Shown: positions 1 to 8,735 of the stretch, piece by piece
Position numbering within the stretch: the first letter of the stretch is position 1
Layout of the letters: every line of letters begins with the position of its first letter
Source: Planctomycetota bacterium
GTDB taxonomy: Bacteria > Planctomycetota > Phycisphaerae > Tepidisphaerales > Tepidisphaeraceae
DNA length: 22,167 bases
Direction of reading: 5' to 3'
Assembly (NCBI GenBank): GCA_023417885.1
Contig: JAEZED010000133.1
Location: 1-22,167 of the forward strand
The notes under the pieces: generated by a model
What the model saw: only the letters and a program-made list of their open reading frames with translations
The model's database searches: none
Told to the model about the DNA's origin: nothing
Program-made: the position numbers and the translations under genes

Positions 1-965
1 GCCGTCACCGGCGTCGGCTCGGCCGCGGGCGTGATCGCCTGCGATCCGCCAACGGTCGCGCCGTCCAGCCGCCAGGAAAGCGTCGCCTCGCCCGGCGTTC
101 CCCCGAAGCGCTGGACGAGGGCGGAGAAAGTCGTATCGAAGCCGCGGCGGACCAGCGCGTCGCTCGCCCGCACGTTCAGCACCGCCTGGTTGCTCTGTCC
201 CGGCGCCCCGAGGTGATGCCAGACGATGCGGAACTCGTCGGCGGCGCGCCCGGCGGCCTCGGCCAGGCGCTCGCCGTCGGCCAGTGCCGATGCGGTGTCG
301 TCGGTCAGGACGTGCAGCGTGCGCGGAACCCCGTCGGGCAGTTCCGCGACGATCTCCACGGCGCGCTCCAGCGCGCCGGGCAGGTCGGTCGAGCGCTGCG
401 TCTGCTCGGTCGCCTCGATAGCGATGATCGCGGCCGACAGGTCGTAGGTGGGGGAGCCGATCACGGCCCGCGCCGGCGAGGCGGCGGTGACGAGCGCCAT
501 CTGCTCGCTGCCGCTGCCGAGGCGCTCCAGGAGCGCCACCGCGAGGCTCCGGGCATGCTCGAAGTGGGTCTGGGCGTCCCCCCGGTCATGGCGGTAGGCC
601 ATGCTCGCGCTGTTGTCGAGGATGATCACGTGCACGCCGGCATCGCGCCCGGCGACCCGCGCCAGGGCGGTGTCGGCGCAGCCAAAGGGGCGCGCCAGGG
701 CCAGCCCCAGTAGGCCGATCACCAGGCAGCGTGTCACGAGCAGGATCAGCGACTCGAACCGCATGCGGCGGCGATTGCGACGCAAGGCCTGGAGCAGGAA
801 CTCCATCGCCGCCCACTGCACCGTTCGGAAGCGGCGGCGGTTGAGGAAATGGATGATAATCGGAATGGACACCAGCGCCAGCCCCGCGGCGGCGAGGGCG
901 GGGTGCAGGACGCCAACAGCCAGGGCGGCGTCAAGCAAGGAGGGTGTCGGCACCGTGTCTATCAT
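1..965 (-). CDS. BatA-like VWA-domain membrane protein, 3' end cut by window edge
   Basis: The frame is open from an ATG at 965 down to base 1, giving 321 codons with no stop, so the C-terminus lies outside the window. The N-terminus matches the BatA/aerotolerance-regulator N-terminal type: a hydrophobic helix (about residues 23-39) running into HFLNRRRFRTVQWAAMEFL, then a second helix (about 72-91). A von Willebrand A domain follows, with the metal-site motif DNSAS at residues 117-121. Families of this kind are membrane-anchored and act with MoxR ATPases and DUF58 proteins. The gene starts 51 bases after the DUF58 stop on the same strand, so it is probably the third gene of that operon. The Shine-Dalgarno is weak. 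The family call is firm, the cellular role is not known. Confidence 0.85.
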   Translation of the reverse strand, partial: MIDTVPTPSLLDAALAVGVLHPALAAAGLALVSIPIIIHFLNRRRFRTVQWAAMEFLLQALRRNRRRMRFESLILLVTRCLVIGLLGLALARPFGCADTALARVAGRDAGVHVIILDNSASMAYRHDRGDAQTHFEHARSLAVALLERLGSGSEQMALVTAASPARAVIGSPTYDLSAAIIAIEATEQTQRSTDLPGALERAVEIVAELPDGVPRTLHVLTDDTASALADGERLAEAAGRAADEFRIVWHHLGAPGQSNQAVLNVRASDALVRRGFDTTFSALVQRFGGTPGEATLSWRLDGATVGGSQAITPAAEPTPVT

Positions 966-1016
966 CCAGGATCCGTGGCAATCGGCTGGCGACCCAATGG
1001 GGCCGCCACATCTGCG

Positions 1017-1946
1017 TCAGGTTCGTGTCATGGTGGCGGCGCGCTGGGCGAGGAAGGCGCTCAGCGGCACGTCGAGTGAGTCACCGGTGTTGAAGCGTGC
1101 GAAGTCGACATCGATGGAGCGGCACGTCCGCTTGAGCTGGTCGGTGAACTCACCAAGCACCTGGAGGTATCCCTGCCGCAGCGCGCGCGGCTCGGTGAGG
1201 AGCTCGCCCGACTCCTCCAGCCCCTTGAACATCGTGATCTCCTCAAACGGGAACTCGATCTCCTGGGGGTCGAGCAACTGCGCGCAGATGACGTCGTGCT
1301 TCCGGAAGCGCAGCGCCCGCAGGCCGCGCTTCAGGCCCGCCAGGTCGTCGAAGAAGTCGCTGAGCAGGATCACAAGCGAGCGCCGGTTGATCTTGCTGGC
1401 AAGCTGCTCGAGCACCTTGCCGGTCCCCGTCTTGTTCCAGCGCGGCACGCCCTGGAGCTCCGTGATGACCGTTCGCCACTGCGCGCTCGTGGCGCTGGGG
1501 CGGAAATAGCGTGAGAGGCCCTGGTCGAAGATTGCCAGGCCCACCGCGTCGCTCTGCCCCAGCGCCATGTACGCCAGGGTCGCGGCAAGCGTCGTGGCGT
1601 GGTCATATTTCGTCCAGGTGCTCCCGTCCTCCCCCTTTACGCTGCCGAAGGCCATGCTCTCGGAGGCGTCGACGACGAGGATGATCTGGAGCTGCGTCTC
1701 CTCCTGGAACTGCTTGATGTAGAGCTTGTCGCTGCGCCCGTACACCTTCCAGTCGATGTGGCGGACATCGTCCCCCTGCGCGTACTGCCGGTGCTGCGCA
1801 AACTCCACGCTCGAGCCCTGGTGCGGCGAGCGGTGCCGGCCGGACTGGAGCCCCTCCACCACCTGCCGAGTGCGCAGCTCAAGGCTCTTCACGCGGGCCA
1901 GAGCGCGCGGATCGAGGTATTTCTGGTAAACGTCGCTCTCGGCCAT
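1017..1946 (-). CDS. DUF58 domain protein (VWA-like fold)
   Basis: This 309-residue protein is a typical soluble DUF58 member. Visible landmarks are the RHIDW motif (about residues 62-66), which is the DUF58 signature, and a following VWA-like core with VVDASESM (about 91-98), whose D-x-S-x-S could hold a divalent metal. No signal peptide or membrane segment is seen. It lies between the MoxR gene (51 bases upstream) and the BatA-like gene (51 bases downstream), the usual MoxR-DUF58-VWA order. In characterised relatives such clusters have chaperone-like or envelope-stress roles, but the exact substrate here cannot be read from sequence. The start is the ATG at 1946. No strong Shine-Dalgarno precedes it, so translation may depend on the upstream gene. 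Confidence 0.92.
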   Translation of the reverse strand: MAESDVYQKYLDPRALARVKSLELRTRQVVEGLQSGRHRSPHQGSSVEFAQHRQYAQGDDVRHIDWKVYGRSDKLYIKQFQEETQLQIILVVDASESMAFGSVKGEDGSTWTKYDHATTLAATLAYMALGQSDAVGLAIFDQGLSRYFRPSATSAQWRTVITELQGVPRWNKTGTGKVLEQLASKINRRSLVILLSDFFDDLAGLKRGLRALRFRKHDVICAQLLDPQEIEFPFEEITMFKGLEESGELLTEPRALRQGYLQVLGEFTDQLKRTCRSIDVDFARFNTGDSLDVPLSAFLAQRAATMTRT

Positions 1947-1997
1947 GATGAGGATTCAGGTGCCGTGGATCCGTCCCGCCCCTTGCGGCCGGGCTGC

Positions 1998-3104
<1,107 letters not shown>

Positions 3105-3154
3105 GAGCCGAATCTCCGGTGTACGAGCCGATCTGATCCCTAACGCCCGTCCAT

Positions 3155-3160
3155 ATTATC
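3155..3160 (-). promoter_or_regulatory. possible -10 box for the MoxR operon
   Basis: On the minus strand this reads GATAAT, five of six matches to TATAAT, about 50 bases before the MoxR start codon. No convincing -35 hexamer lies 16-18 bases upstream, so this is a weak call. It sits in the 194-base divergent gap between the MoxR gene and mutM, the only place an operon promoter is expected. I saw no clear promoter for mutM in the same gap. Confidence 0.3.
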
Positions 3161-3298
3161 GCCCCGGGCCGCCGCGTCGCTCCGCGGCTGCCCAAACTGA
3201 CAACGCTCCAAGCCCGCATTAGTTGCCGGGATGGGCCGGACTCCTCTGCATCGGCATTCCGATGCCCAACGCGCCGCCAACCGTCCACAGCGAAGCTC

Positions 3299-4105
3299 AT
3301 GCCCGAGTTACCGGAAGTTCAGACCGTTGTCGACACCCTTCGGCCCACCCTGCTCGGACGTCGCATCCAGCGTTTCGAACTCCTGCGGGAGGATTTTGCG
3401 CATCCAAGGGGCTTCGACTGGCCGAGCGCCGTCGAGCGCCGCACCGTGACGGGTCTGGAGCGTCGCGCAAAGCGGATCGTCTTCCGCCTGGGGGACGGAA
3501 ACGCCTTCTTCGCTCACCTGGGCATGTCCGGGCGGCTCACTTTCGGGCCGAAAGACCGCCCGCGCGCGAAGCACACGCACGTGTGCATCCGCATCGCCGG
3601 TGGCGAGGTTCACTTCGTCGACGCCAGGCGGTTCGGCGGATTGACATGGACGGGCCGCGATATGTCCGAGGCGGGCCTGGGCCCGGAACCCCTGGCGATG
3701 CGGCCCGCCGAGCTGGCCCGGCGCCTGGCGCGGACGCGCCGGGCGATCAAGACCGCCCTGCTCGACCAGTCGCTGGTGGTCGGCTTGGGGAACATCTACG
3801 CCGACGAGGCGCTCTTCATCGCGCGGATCCACCCCACGACGCCGGCCAACCGTCTGGATGGGGCGTCGGTCGGGCGGCTCTGCCGTGGAATCAAGACCAC
3901 GCTGCGAAAGGCGATCCGTCACCGGGGGAGCACGTTGCGCGACTACGTGGACGCGGCGGGAAGGGCCGGGGATTTCCGGCGTCTGCACCAGGTGTACGAC
4001 CGGGCCGGGGAGGCATGCAACCGATGCGGCGCGCCGATCGAGCGCATCGTGCTGGGCGGGCGGTCGACGCACTTCTGCGCCCAATGCCAGGCCTCGCGTC
4101 GCTGA
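3299..4105 (+). CDS. mutM: formamidopyrimidine-DNA glycosylase (Fpg/MutM)
   Basis: A 268-residue bifunctional base-excision-repair enzyme that removes 8-oxoguanine and other oxidised purines and nicks the resulting abasic site. The N-terminus MPELPEV supplies the catalytic Pro and Glu after Met removal. Lys58 (Met numbering) matches the conserved Lys57 of E. coli Fpg. The helix-two-turn-helix segment reads DQSLVVGLGNIYADEALF. The C-terminal zinc finger is complete: Cys240, Cys243, Cys260 and Cys263, with the conserved Arg255 in GGRSTHFC. Length is normal for the family. It is divergent from the MoxR operon and converges on the sigma factor gene. No clear Shine-Dalgarno precedes the ATG. The start is fixed because the mature protein must begin PELPEV. 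Confidence 0.97.
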   Translation: MPELPEVQTVVDTLRPTLLGRRIQRFELLREDFAHPRGFDWPSAVERRTVTGLERRAKRIVFRLGDGNAFFAHLGMSGRLTFGPKDRPRAKHTHVCIRIAGGEVHFVDARRFGGLTWTGRDMSEAGLGPEPLAMRPAELARRLARTRRAIKTALLDQSLVVGLGNIYADEALFIARIHPTTPANRLDGASVGRLCRGIKTTLRKAIRHRGSTLRDYVDAAGRAGDFRRLHQVYDRAGEACNRCGAPIERIVLGGRSTHFCAQCQASRR

Positions 4106-4155
4106 GGCGCCGCGTGATGCGGCCCTGGCGGTCGGGCGAGCCTCAGGCGGCGCCT
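4105..4155. repeat. 9-bp inverted repeat spanning two convergent stop codons
   Basis: AGGCGCCGC at 4105-4113 pairs perfectly with GCGGCGCCT at 4147-4155. The arms flank the gap between the convergent mutM and sigma genes and overlap both gene ends. The 33-base loop is long and neither side has a T-run, so it is at best a weak bidirectional terminator or a structure that blocks read-through. Confidence 0.3.
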
Positions 4156-4979
4156 GCGAACATCGTCTCCCGCAGCTTGCCGATCGCTTCGTGCTCGATC
4201 TGGCGCACGCGCTCGCGCGTCAGGCCGACGCGCTTGCCGATCTCCTTCAGCGTCATCGGCTCCTCGCCGGCAAGGCCGAACCGCAGGCGAAGGATCGTCG
4301 CCGCACGCTCGTCGATCCGCTCCAGCAGCTCGTGCATCTGCTCGAGGTTGTCGAAGTTCATGACCTCTTCGTCCGGCAGCGGGTTGTTCATGTCCGCGAC
4401 GACGTCGCTGATCGTCAGCTCGTCGCCGTCGTCGCCGATCCCGCCGTTGAACTGCGTGGGAGAGTGGTAGGCCTTCACGGCCTGCTTGATGATGCCCAGT
4501 TTCTTCTGGCTCACCTGGAGATGCTTGCGCAGCTGCTCGTCGCTGGGCGGATGGCCGTGCTCGTCCTCGAGGTCGCGCAGCGCGCGGCGGAAGCGCGTCA
4601 TCAACTCGACCATGTAGGCGGGGATGTGGATCGGCTGCACGCCGTTGATGAGCGCGCGCTTGATGGCCTGCTTGATCCACCAGCTCGCGTAGGTGCTGAA
4701 ACGGGCGCCGTTCTCGGGGTCGAATCCCTCGACCGCCTTGAGCAGGCCGATGTTTCCCTCCTCGATGAGGTCCATCAGCGAAAGCCCGCGATTGGAGTAG
4801 TGCTTGGCGATGTTCACGACTAGGCGGAGGTTCGACCGGACCATCCGCTCGCGGGCGGACATGTCCTGCTGGTGGATGATCCGCCGCGCCAGCATTTTCT
4901 CCTCGTCTGCGGTCAGGAGCGGGCTCTCGTTGATCTGCTTCAGATAGAGCTGAAGCGGGGTTTGCACCTTGGCTCCCAT
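4143..4979 (-). CDS. RNA polymerase sigma factor, sigma-70 family (RpoD/SigA-like, short form)
   Basis: A 278-residue sigma factor without region 1.1. Region 1.2 starts at TPLQLYLKQINESPLLT (about residues 7-23). Region 2 runs about 42-112 and includes NLRLVVNIAKHY, LIEEGNIGLLKAVEGFDP and FSTYASWWIKQAIKRAL, covering core binding, -10 recognition and melting. Region 3 is about 115-175. Region 4 is about 222-273, with the -35-binding helix-turn-helix MTLKEIGKRVGLTRERVRQIE. The frame stays open upstream for about 140 codons, but that extension is low-complexity. The ATG at 4979 has GGAGG six bases upstream, which decides the start. The form suits a group 2 or alternative primary-like sigma. It follows an orphan histidine kinase by 170 bases on the same strand. 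Confidence 0.95.
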   Translation of the reverse strand: MGAKVQTPLQLYLKQINESPLLTADEEKMLARRIIHQQDMSARERMVRSNLRLVVNIAKHYSNRGLSLMDLIEEGNIGLLKAVEGFDPENGARFSTYASWWIKQAIKRALINGVQPIHIPAYMVELMTRFRRALRDLEDEHGHPPSDEQLRKHLQVSQKKLGIIKQAVKAYHSPTQFNGGIGDDGDELTISDVVADMNNPLPDEEVMNFDNLEQMHELLERIDERAATILRLRFGLAGEEPMTLKEIGKRVGLTRERVRQIEHEAIGKLRETMFAGAA

Positions 4980-4985
4980 AATCTC

Positions 4986-4990
4986 CCTCC
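4986..4990 (-). promoter_or_regulatory. strong Shine-Dalgarno of the sigma factor gene
   Basis: The minus strand reads GGAGG, six bases before the ATG at 4979. It fixes the translation start against the long upstream open frame. It is one of the strongest ribosome binding sites in the window, in contrast with several genes that have none. Confidence 0.8.
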
Positions 4991-5096
4991 GGAAGGCACC
5001 GTCGTCACGAACCGGCCCGCGGGACGGCCCGCCGGGTCTTTGGGAGTCATCGGCGCATCCGGGGCCTGACTTGGGGCGCGCTCCAGGAACGAGCGA

Positions 5097-5118
5097 GGCG
5101 GCCCGCACCGGGGCCGCC
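5097..5118 (-). terminator. GC-rich hairpin after the histidine kinase gene
   Basis: GGCGGCCC (5097-5104) and GGGCCGCC (5111-5118) form a perfect 8-bp stem with a 6-base loop, 32 bases past the kinase stop on the minus strand. No T-run follows, only a TCGCTCGTTCC context. It could weaken read-through into the sigma gene, mark mRNA processing, or be incidental. I see nothing else in the 170-base kinase/sigma gap apart from the sigma Shine-Dalgarno. Confidence 0.35.
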
Positions 5119-5149
5119 GCGTCTGTCACGGTGTGAAGAATGGAACGAA

Positions 5150-6379
5150 CTACCTGCCCACTGCCGCACCCGGTTCCGCCGAGGGCGGGAACGTGCTGTT
5201 GCACAGGTCGAGCGTGAAGGTCGTTCCCTTCCCGCGGCGGCTCTGCACCGTCAGCTCCGCCCCAAGAAGGTCGGCCGCCTGCTTGGCGATGAAGAGCCCC
5301 AGGCCCGTCCCAGGCTTGCCCGTGTGGATCCCGCGGACGAACGGCTCGAAGAGCCGGCCGCGCACGTACTCGTCCATCCCGGGGCCGCTGTCGCTGACCT
5401 GGATCCGGCATGTCTTCTCCGGCCGCGCCGGATCAGAGAGCCTGGTGGCGTGCATCCCGACGCGGCGGCCTTCGGAGTACTTGACGCAGTTGCCCAGCGT
5501 GTTCTGGATGACCAGCGAAAGCATTTCACGATCGGTCAGCACGATCATGCCCGGGTCGCTGACCTCCACCTCGATGCGGCCCTCCACCCCGCGGTGCTGC
5601 CGGACCATGGCACGGCGCTGCTCCTCGAGGAAGGCCGCGATGTTCACCGACTGGAGCGAGACCTCCACGCGACCCTGCCGCAGGCGCTCGGCCTGGAGGA
5701 AGCGGTCCATCGTGCCGACGAGCTCGAGCATGCTCTGGCGCATGGCGTCGAGGTCGGCGAGGTGTTCGGCGAAACGCTCTTCCGTGCTCAACTCACGGCG
5801 CAGCACTTCGATCATCAGCATCGCGCCGTTCAGGTTGCCGCGCAGGTCGTGACTCAGGAACGAGAGGTACTTCGCAAGCGCGGCCGCCTCCGACTGGAGC
5901 CGACTTTCCTGCAGCGTCTCGAAGTGCGCCGACACCTGCCGTAGGCAGAGGTCGATGCCCGAGTGCAGCCGCGAGAGCTCCTCGGCGAACAGCTCGCGCC
6001 CCATCTCGGCGACCAGCGCCTGCGGCAGCGTCTCGCGCAGCAACTGGTACTCAAGAAGGAGCTGATCCAGGTCCTGCGGCTGTTGATCGGCCGGCCAGAA
6101 TGATGTCACCGGGTCGCACGGCGTCCCCGTCACGAGGTGCGGCCCGGAGCCGAAGGCGTTGGCAAGCTGCTCGGAGAGTTCCGGGAGCGCGTGGCGCAGG
6201 TGGAAGAAGGGGCGCTGCCGAAGCTGCGGAACCTCGTCGCGCAGGCGCCGGAGGACCTCATCGACCACCCCCGGCATGACGCGCCTGAGGGCCGATGCGG
6301 CTTCGCCGTCTGGCCCATCGGTCATGCGCAAGATGACCTGTGTTTCGTGCTGGTGCATGACAGCATGCGTGGAAGCCAC
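5150..6379 (-). CDS. orphan sensor histidine kinase with RsbRD-like N-terminus
   Basis: About 409 residues, with no membrane segment, so probably a cytoplasmic sensor. The N-terminal 150 residues (VMPGVVDEVLRRLRD, then DLDQLLLEYQLLRETLPQAL) resemble the RsbRD N-terminal domain of stress-signalling proteins; this is my judgement by eye. The kinase core has the H-box SFLSHDLRGNLNG with phospho-acceptor His177, an N-box QNTLGNCVKYS (about 290), G1 DSGPGMDEY (about 345) and G2 GTGLGLFIAKQ. No response regulator lies nearby; the next gene downstream on the strand is a sigma factor. The start is uncertain: GTG at 6379, ATG at 6358 and ATG at 6325 are all in frame and none has a good Shine-Dalgarno. 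A candidate promoter lies at 6514-6542. Confidence 0.9.
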   Translation of the reverse strand: MASTHAVMHQHETQVILRMTDGPDGEAASALRRVMPGVVDEVLRRLRDEVPQLRQRPFFHLRHALPELSEQLANAFGSGPHLVTGTPCDPVTSFWPADQQPQDLDQLLLEYQLLRETLPQALVAEMGRELFAEELSRLHSGIDLCLRQVSAHFETLQESRLQSEAAALAKYLSFLSHDLRGNLNGAMLMIEVLRRELSTEERFAEHLADLDAMRQSMLELVGTMDRFLQAERLRQGRVEVSLQSVNIAAFLEEQRRAMVRQHRGVEGRIEVEVSDPGMIVLTDREMLSLVIQNTLGNCVKYSEGRRVGMHATRLSDPARPEKTCRIQVSDSGPGMDEYVRGRLFEPFVRGIHTGKPGTGLGLFIAKQAADLLGAELTVQSRRGKGTTFTLDLCNSTFPPSAEPGAAVGR

Positions 6380-6513
6380 GTGGTGCCCGGGCCGCTCCGG
6401 GGCGGCGCCGTACCTCTTTGTTCGACGAACTCAGGCGTGAGGTGGTGTGCCGTCTTCGCCGGCCCCGCACCAGCAGGCGAAACGGGTCGCAGGGGGCAAC
6501 CTGCAACGCCACG

Positions 6514-6542
6514 ATCACACCAGAATCCTTGCCTATTTTCAA
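6514..6542 (-). promoter_or_regulatory. candidate promoter for the histidine kinase
   Basis: On the minus strand TTGAAA (6542-6537) is followed after exactly 17 bases by TGTGAT (6519-6514). The -35 matches consensus at five of six positions and the -10 at four. The predicted transcript would start near 6507, about 130-180 bases before the possible kinase starts. The 16-bp palindrome at 6568-6583 lies upstream of it. Confidence 0.4.
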
Positions 6543-6567
6543 GACAATGTGACGGAGAATCAGGACA

Positions 6568-6583
6568 GGATTTCGCGAAATCC
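6568..6583. promoter_or_regulatory. 16-bp perfect palindrome, possible operator
   Basis: GGATTTCGCGAAATCC is a perfect palindrome with no spacer. It lies in the AT-richer centre of the gap between the divergent kinase and rpsA genes. It is upstream of the candidate kinase -35 (6537-6542) and about 115-130 bases upstream of the predicted rpsA transcript start. Its form suits a dimeric regulator, but no regulator gene for it is visible here. Confidence 0.45.
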
Positions 6584-6661
6584 ATAATCTTCCCATGCTT
6601 AGAGGGTTATGCGCCGCGTCAATCTGACGCCCCGACAGCATGCGAGCCCTCCGCTGGTTGG

Positions 6662-6690
6662 TTGTCCGAATAGACGGTCGCACCTATACT
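6662..6690 (+). promoter_or_regulatory. sigma-70-type promoter of rpsA
   Basis: TTGTCC at 6662-6667 and TATACT at 6685-6690 are separated by exactly 17 bases, the best promoter match in the window. The predicted start is near 6697, leaving a leader of about 164 bases before rpsA. A 10-bp inverted repeat at 6691-6725 overlaps the start point. Confidence 0.65.
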
Positions 6691-6860
6691 CACCGCCCGC
6701 GCGCCGGCGTCACCGGCGGGCGGTGTGATTCTGTTGGCTCAGGATTGATCCCCACCACGGGGGTCCGGCCGACATGGATTGAGATCAACCCCTGTTGGCA
6801 CGAAGGTCGCCAAGTGGCGGCCGAACGGTGCCCTACCCGCCTCTGGCTCCTCTTCATCTA
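6691..6860 (+). other. structured rpsA leader without Shine-Dalgarno
   Basis: The region between the rpsA promoter and its ATG holds several predicted stems. CACCGCCCGC (6691-6700) pairs with GCGGGCGGTG (6716-6725), and nested within is CGCCGG/CCGGCG (6702-6707/6713-6718). A third stem, GGTCGCC/GGCGGCC with loop AAGT, lies at 6805-6822. No purine-rich ribosome binding site precedes the ATG; the last 30 bases are pyrimidine-rich. In E. coli, S1 regulates its own mRNA through a leader lacking a proper Shine-Dalgarno, so a similar feedback role is plausible. No homology to a named leader family was recognised. I see no gene in the rest of the 6380-6860 gap. Confidence 0.45.
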
Positions 6861-8579
6861 ATGGTCGACTACAACCTTATTTCCGAACTGCCCGACTTCG
6901 ACAGCGACGTGGATGTCGCCGTCCTGGATGCTCTGGGCGACGCCGCCGACAGTCTCGATCAGCTCGTCAAGGGCGACGAGGTTCACGATTTCCGTGCCAA
7001 CACGATCATCAAGGGCAAGGTCAGCGGCCGGGCGGGCGACGATTTCGTCGTCGAGCTCGGCCTGAAGTCGGAGGGCGTGCTGGATCGCAGCGAGTTCGAC
7101 GACCCGTCCGCCGTCGAGATGGGGACGGTGGTGGACGTGCTTCTGGAGGAGGTCGATCACGACTCCGGCACGGTGCGGATCTCCAAGCGCAAGGCCGACC
7201 GCATCCTGAACTGGGAAAAGATCATGACCCAGAAGGCGGAGGGGGACATGGTCAGCGGCAAGGTAACGAAGAAGATCAAGGGCGGCCTGCTGGTGGACAT
7301 CGGGGTTCCGGTGTTCCTGCCGGCCTCTCAGGTGGACATCCGCCGTCCCGGGGAGATCAGCGACTGGATCGGGCGCGACATCGAGGCCACGATCCTGAAG
7401 ATCGACGAGGAGCGTCGGAACATCGTGATCAGCCGGCGCAAGCTGATCGAGCAGCAGCGCGAGGAGCTGAAGGCCAAGACGCTGACCAACCTGGAGATCG
7501 GGCAGATCGTGACCGGCACGGTCAAGAACATCGCCGACTTCGGCGCCTTCATCGACCTGGGTGGCATCGACGGCCTGCTGCACATCACCGACATGAGCTG
7601 GGGGCGAATCAACCACCCGAGCGAGCTGGTGAAGATCGAGCAGGAGCTGGAGGTGAAGGTCCTTTCGATCGACAAGGAGCGCGAGAAGATCGCACTGGGC
7701 CTGAAGCAGAAGGATCCCAGCCCCTGGGAGAACATCGAGAGCAAGTACCCCGTCGGCAGCATCCACGAGGCCGAGGTGGTCAACATCATGTCCTACGGCG
7801 CCTTCTGCAAGCTGGAGGCGGGCGTCGAGGGGCTGGTACACATCTCCGAGATGAGCTGGACTAAGCGCATCAACCACCCGAGCGAGATCGTCGCCACCGG
7901 GCAGAAGGTCTTCGTGAAGGTGCTGGAGATCAACAAGGAAAAGCAGGAGATCAGCCTCGGCATGAAGCAGGTCGAGGAGAACCCCTGGGACCGCGTCGCC
8001 GAGAAGTACCCGGCCGGCAGCGTCATCACCGGCAAGGTGCGCAACATCGCCAACTACGGCGCGTTCGTGGAGATCGAGGAGGGCATCGACGGCCTGCTCC
8101 ACGTCTCCGACCTCTCCTGGACCAAGAAGGTCGGCCACCCGAGCGAGGTGCTCAAGAAGGGCGAGGACGTGCAGGCGGTCGTGCTCAGCGTCGACCAGGA
8201 GAAGCAGCGCATCGCGCTGGGCCTGAAGCAGATGCAGGAGGATCCGTGGCTCCACGTGATCCCGGAGAACTACAAGCCGGGCATGGTCGTGCAGGGCACG
8301 GTCACGAAGATCGCCAACTTCGGCGTCTTCGTCGAGCTGGAGCCGGGTCTCGAAGGCCTGCTGCACGTCTCGGAAATCTCCGACCACAAGGTCGAGAAGC
8401 CCGAGGACGAGCTCAAGAGCGGCCAGGCGCTGGAGGTCAAGATCCTCCGCGTCGACTCCGACGAGCGCAAGATCGGCCTCTCCCTCAAGCGCGCCCAGTG
8501 GGCCGCCGAGCAGGAGAAGCGCGAGGAGGAGCGCCAAAAGGTCCGCGAGAAGAAGGGCCTGCGCGGCGGTCTGGAGTAG
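6861..8579 (+). CDS. rpsA: 30S ribosomal protein S1
   Basis: A 572-residue S1 protein with six S1/OB-fold RNA-binding repeats at about residues 48-115, 130-200, 213-285, 298-372, 386-459 and 473-546. Repeats 3-6 are the canonical RNA-binding type, each with a GxVxxIxxFGAF-like strand and an HISEMSW-like loop (HITDMSW, HISEMSW, HVSDLSW, HVSEISD). Repeats 1 and 2 are more divergent, as expected for the ribosome-docking domains. The lysine/glutamate-rich tail ends KKGLRGGLE. S1 brings mRNA to the 30S subunit and helps unwind it. The ATG at 6861 (MVDYNLISEL) is preferred over a TTG 66 bases upstream, whose extension is basic and low-complexity. The gene has its own promoter and an intrinsic terminator, so it is probably monocistronic. 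Confidence 0.96.
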   Translation: MVDYNLISELPDFDSDVDVAVLDALGDAADSLDQLVKGDEVHDFRANTIIKGKVSGRAGDDFVVELGLKSEGVLDRSEFDDPSAVEMGTVVDVLLEEVDHDSGTVRISKRKADRILNWEKIMTQKAEGDMVSGKVTKKIKGGLLVDIGVPVFLPASQVDIRRPGEISDWIGRDIEATILKIDEERRNIVISRRKLIEQQREELKAKTLTNLEIGQIVTGTVKNIADFGAFIDLGGIDGLLHITDMSWGRINHPSELVKIEQELEVKVLSIDKEREKIALGLKQKDPSPWENIESKYPVGSIHEAEVVNIMSYGAFCKLEAGVEGLVHISEMSWTKRINHPSEIVATGQKVFVKVLEINKEKQEISLGMKQVEENPWDRVAEKYPAGSVITGKVRNIANYGAFVEIEEGIDGLLHVSDLSWTKKVGHPSEVLKKGEDVQAVVLSVDQEKQRIALGLKQMQEDPWLHVIPENYKPGMVVQGTVTKIANFGVFVELEPGLEGLLHVSEISDHKVEKPEDELKSGQALEVKILRVDSDERKIGLSLKRAQWAAEQEKREEERQKVREKKGLRGGLE

Positions 8580-8602
8580 GCCAAGCCGCCTGATCGCATT
8601 GG

Positions 8603-8638
8603 GAAGCCCGGTGATTCGTCACCGGGCTTCTTTCGTTT
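8603..8638 (+). terminator. intrinsic terminator of rpsA
   Basis: A perfect 12-bp stem, GAAGCCCGGTGA (8603-8614) with TCACCGGGCTTC (8619-8630), closes a TTCG tetraloop and is followed by TTTCGTTT. It begins 24 bases after the rpsA stop. This is a textbook Rho-independent terminator and separates rpsA from the downstream cassette. Confidence 0.93.
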
Positions 8639-8701
8639 GACGAGTGGCGGCACCATGCCGAAGTCGGCTCCTTCACGCGGTGCCTGGCAACCGCTTTGCC
8701 C

Positions 8702-8729
8702 TTGCCGCCCGGCACCGTGCTGGTAACTT
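8702..8729 (+). promoter_or_regulatory. promoter placing the transcript start at the ATG (leaderless)
   Basis: TTGCCG (8702-8707), a 16-base spacer and TAACTT (8724-8729) form a fair sigma-70-type promoter. The -10 box ends six bases before the ATG at 8736, so the expected first transcribed base is the A of the start codon. GGAG at 8731-8734 is only one base from the ATG, too close to act as a normal ribosome binding site. Confidence 0.5.
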
Positions 8730-8735
8730 CGGAGC

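Noticed and set aside
4980..5411. N-terminal extension of the sigma factor up to 5411
   Set aside because: The extension overlaps the histidine kinase 3' end, is low-complexity, and the GGAGG at 4986-4990 fixes the start at 4979.
6858..8537. A 559-codon minus-strand open frame opposite rpsA
   Set aside because: It mirrors the repeat structure of the six S1 domains and has no features of its own.
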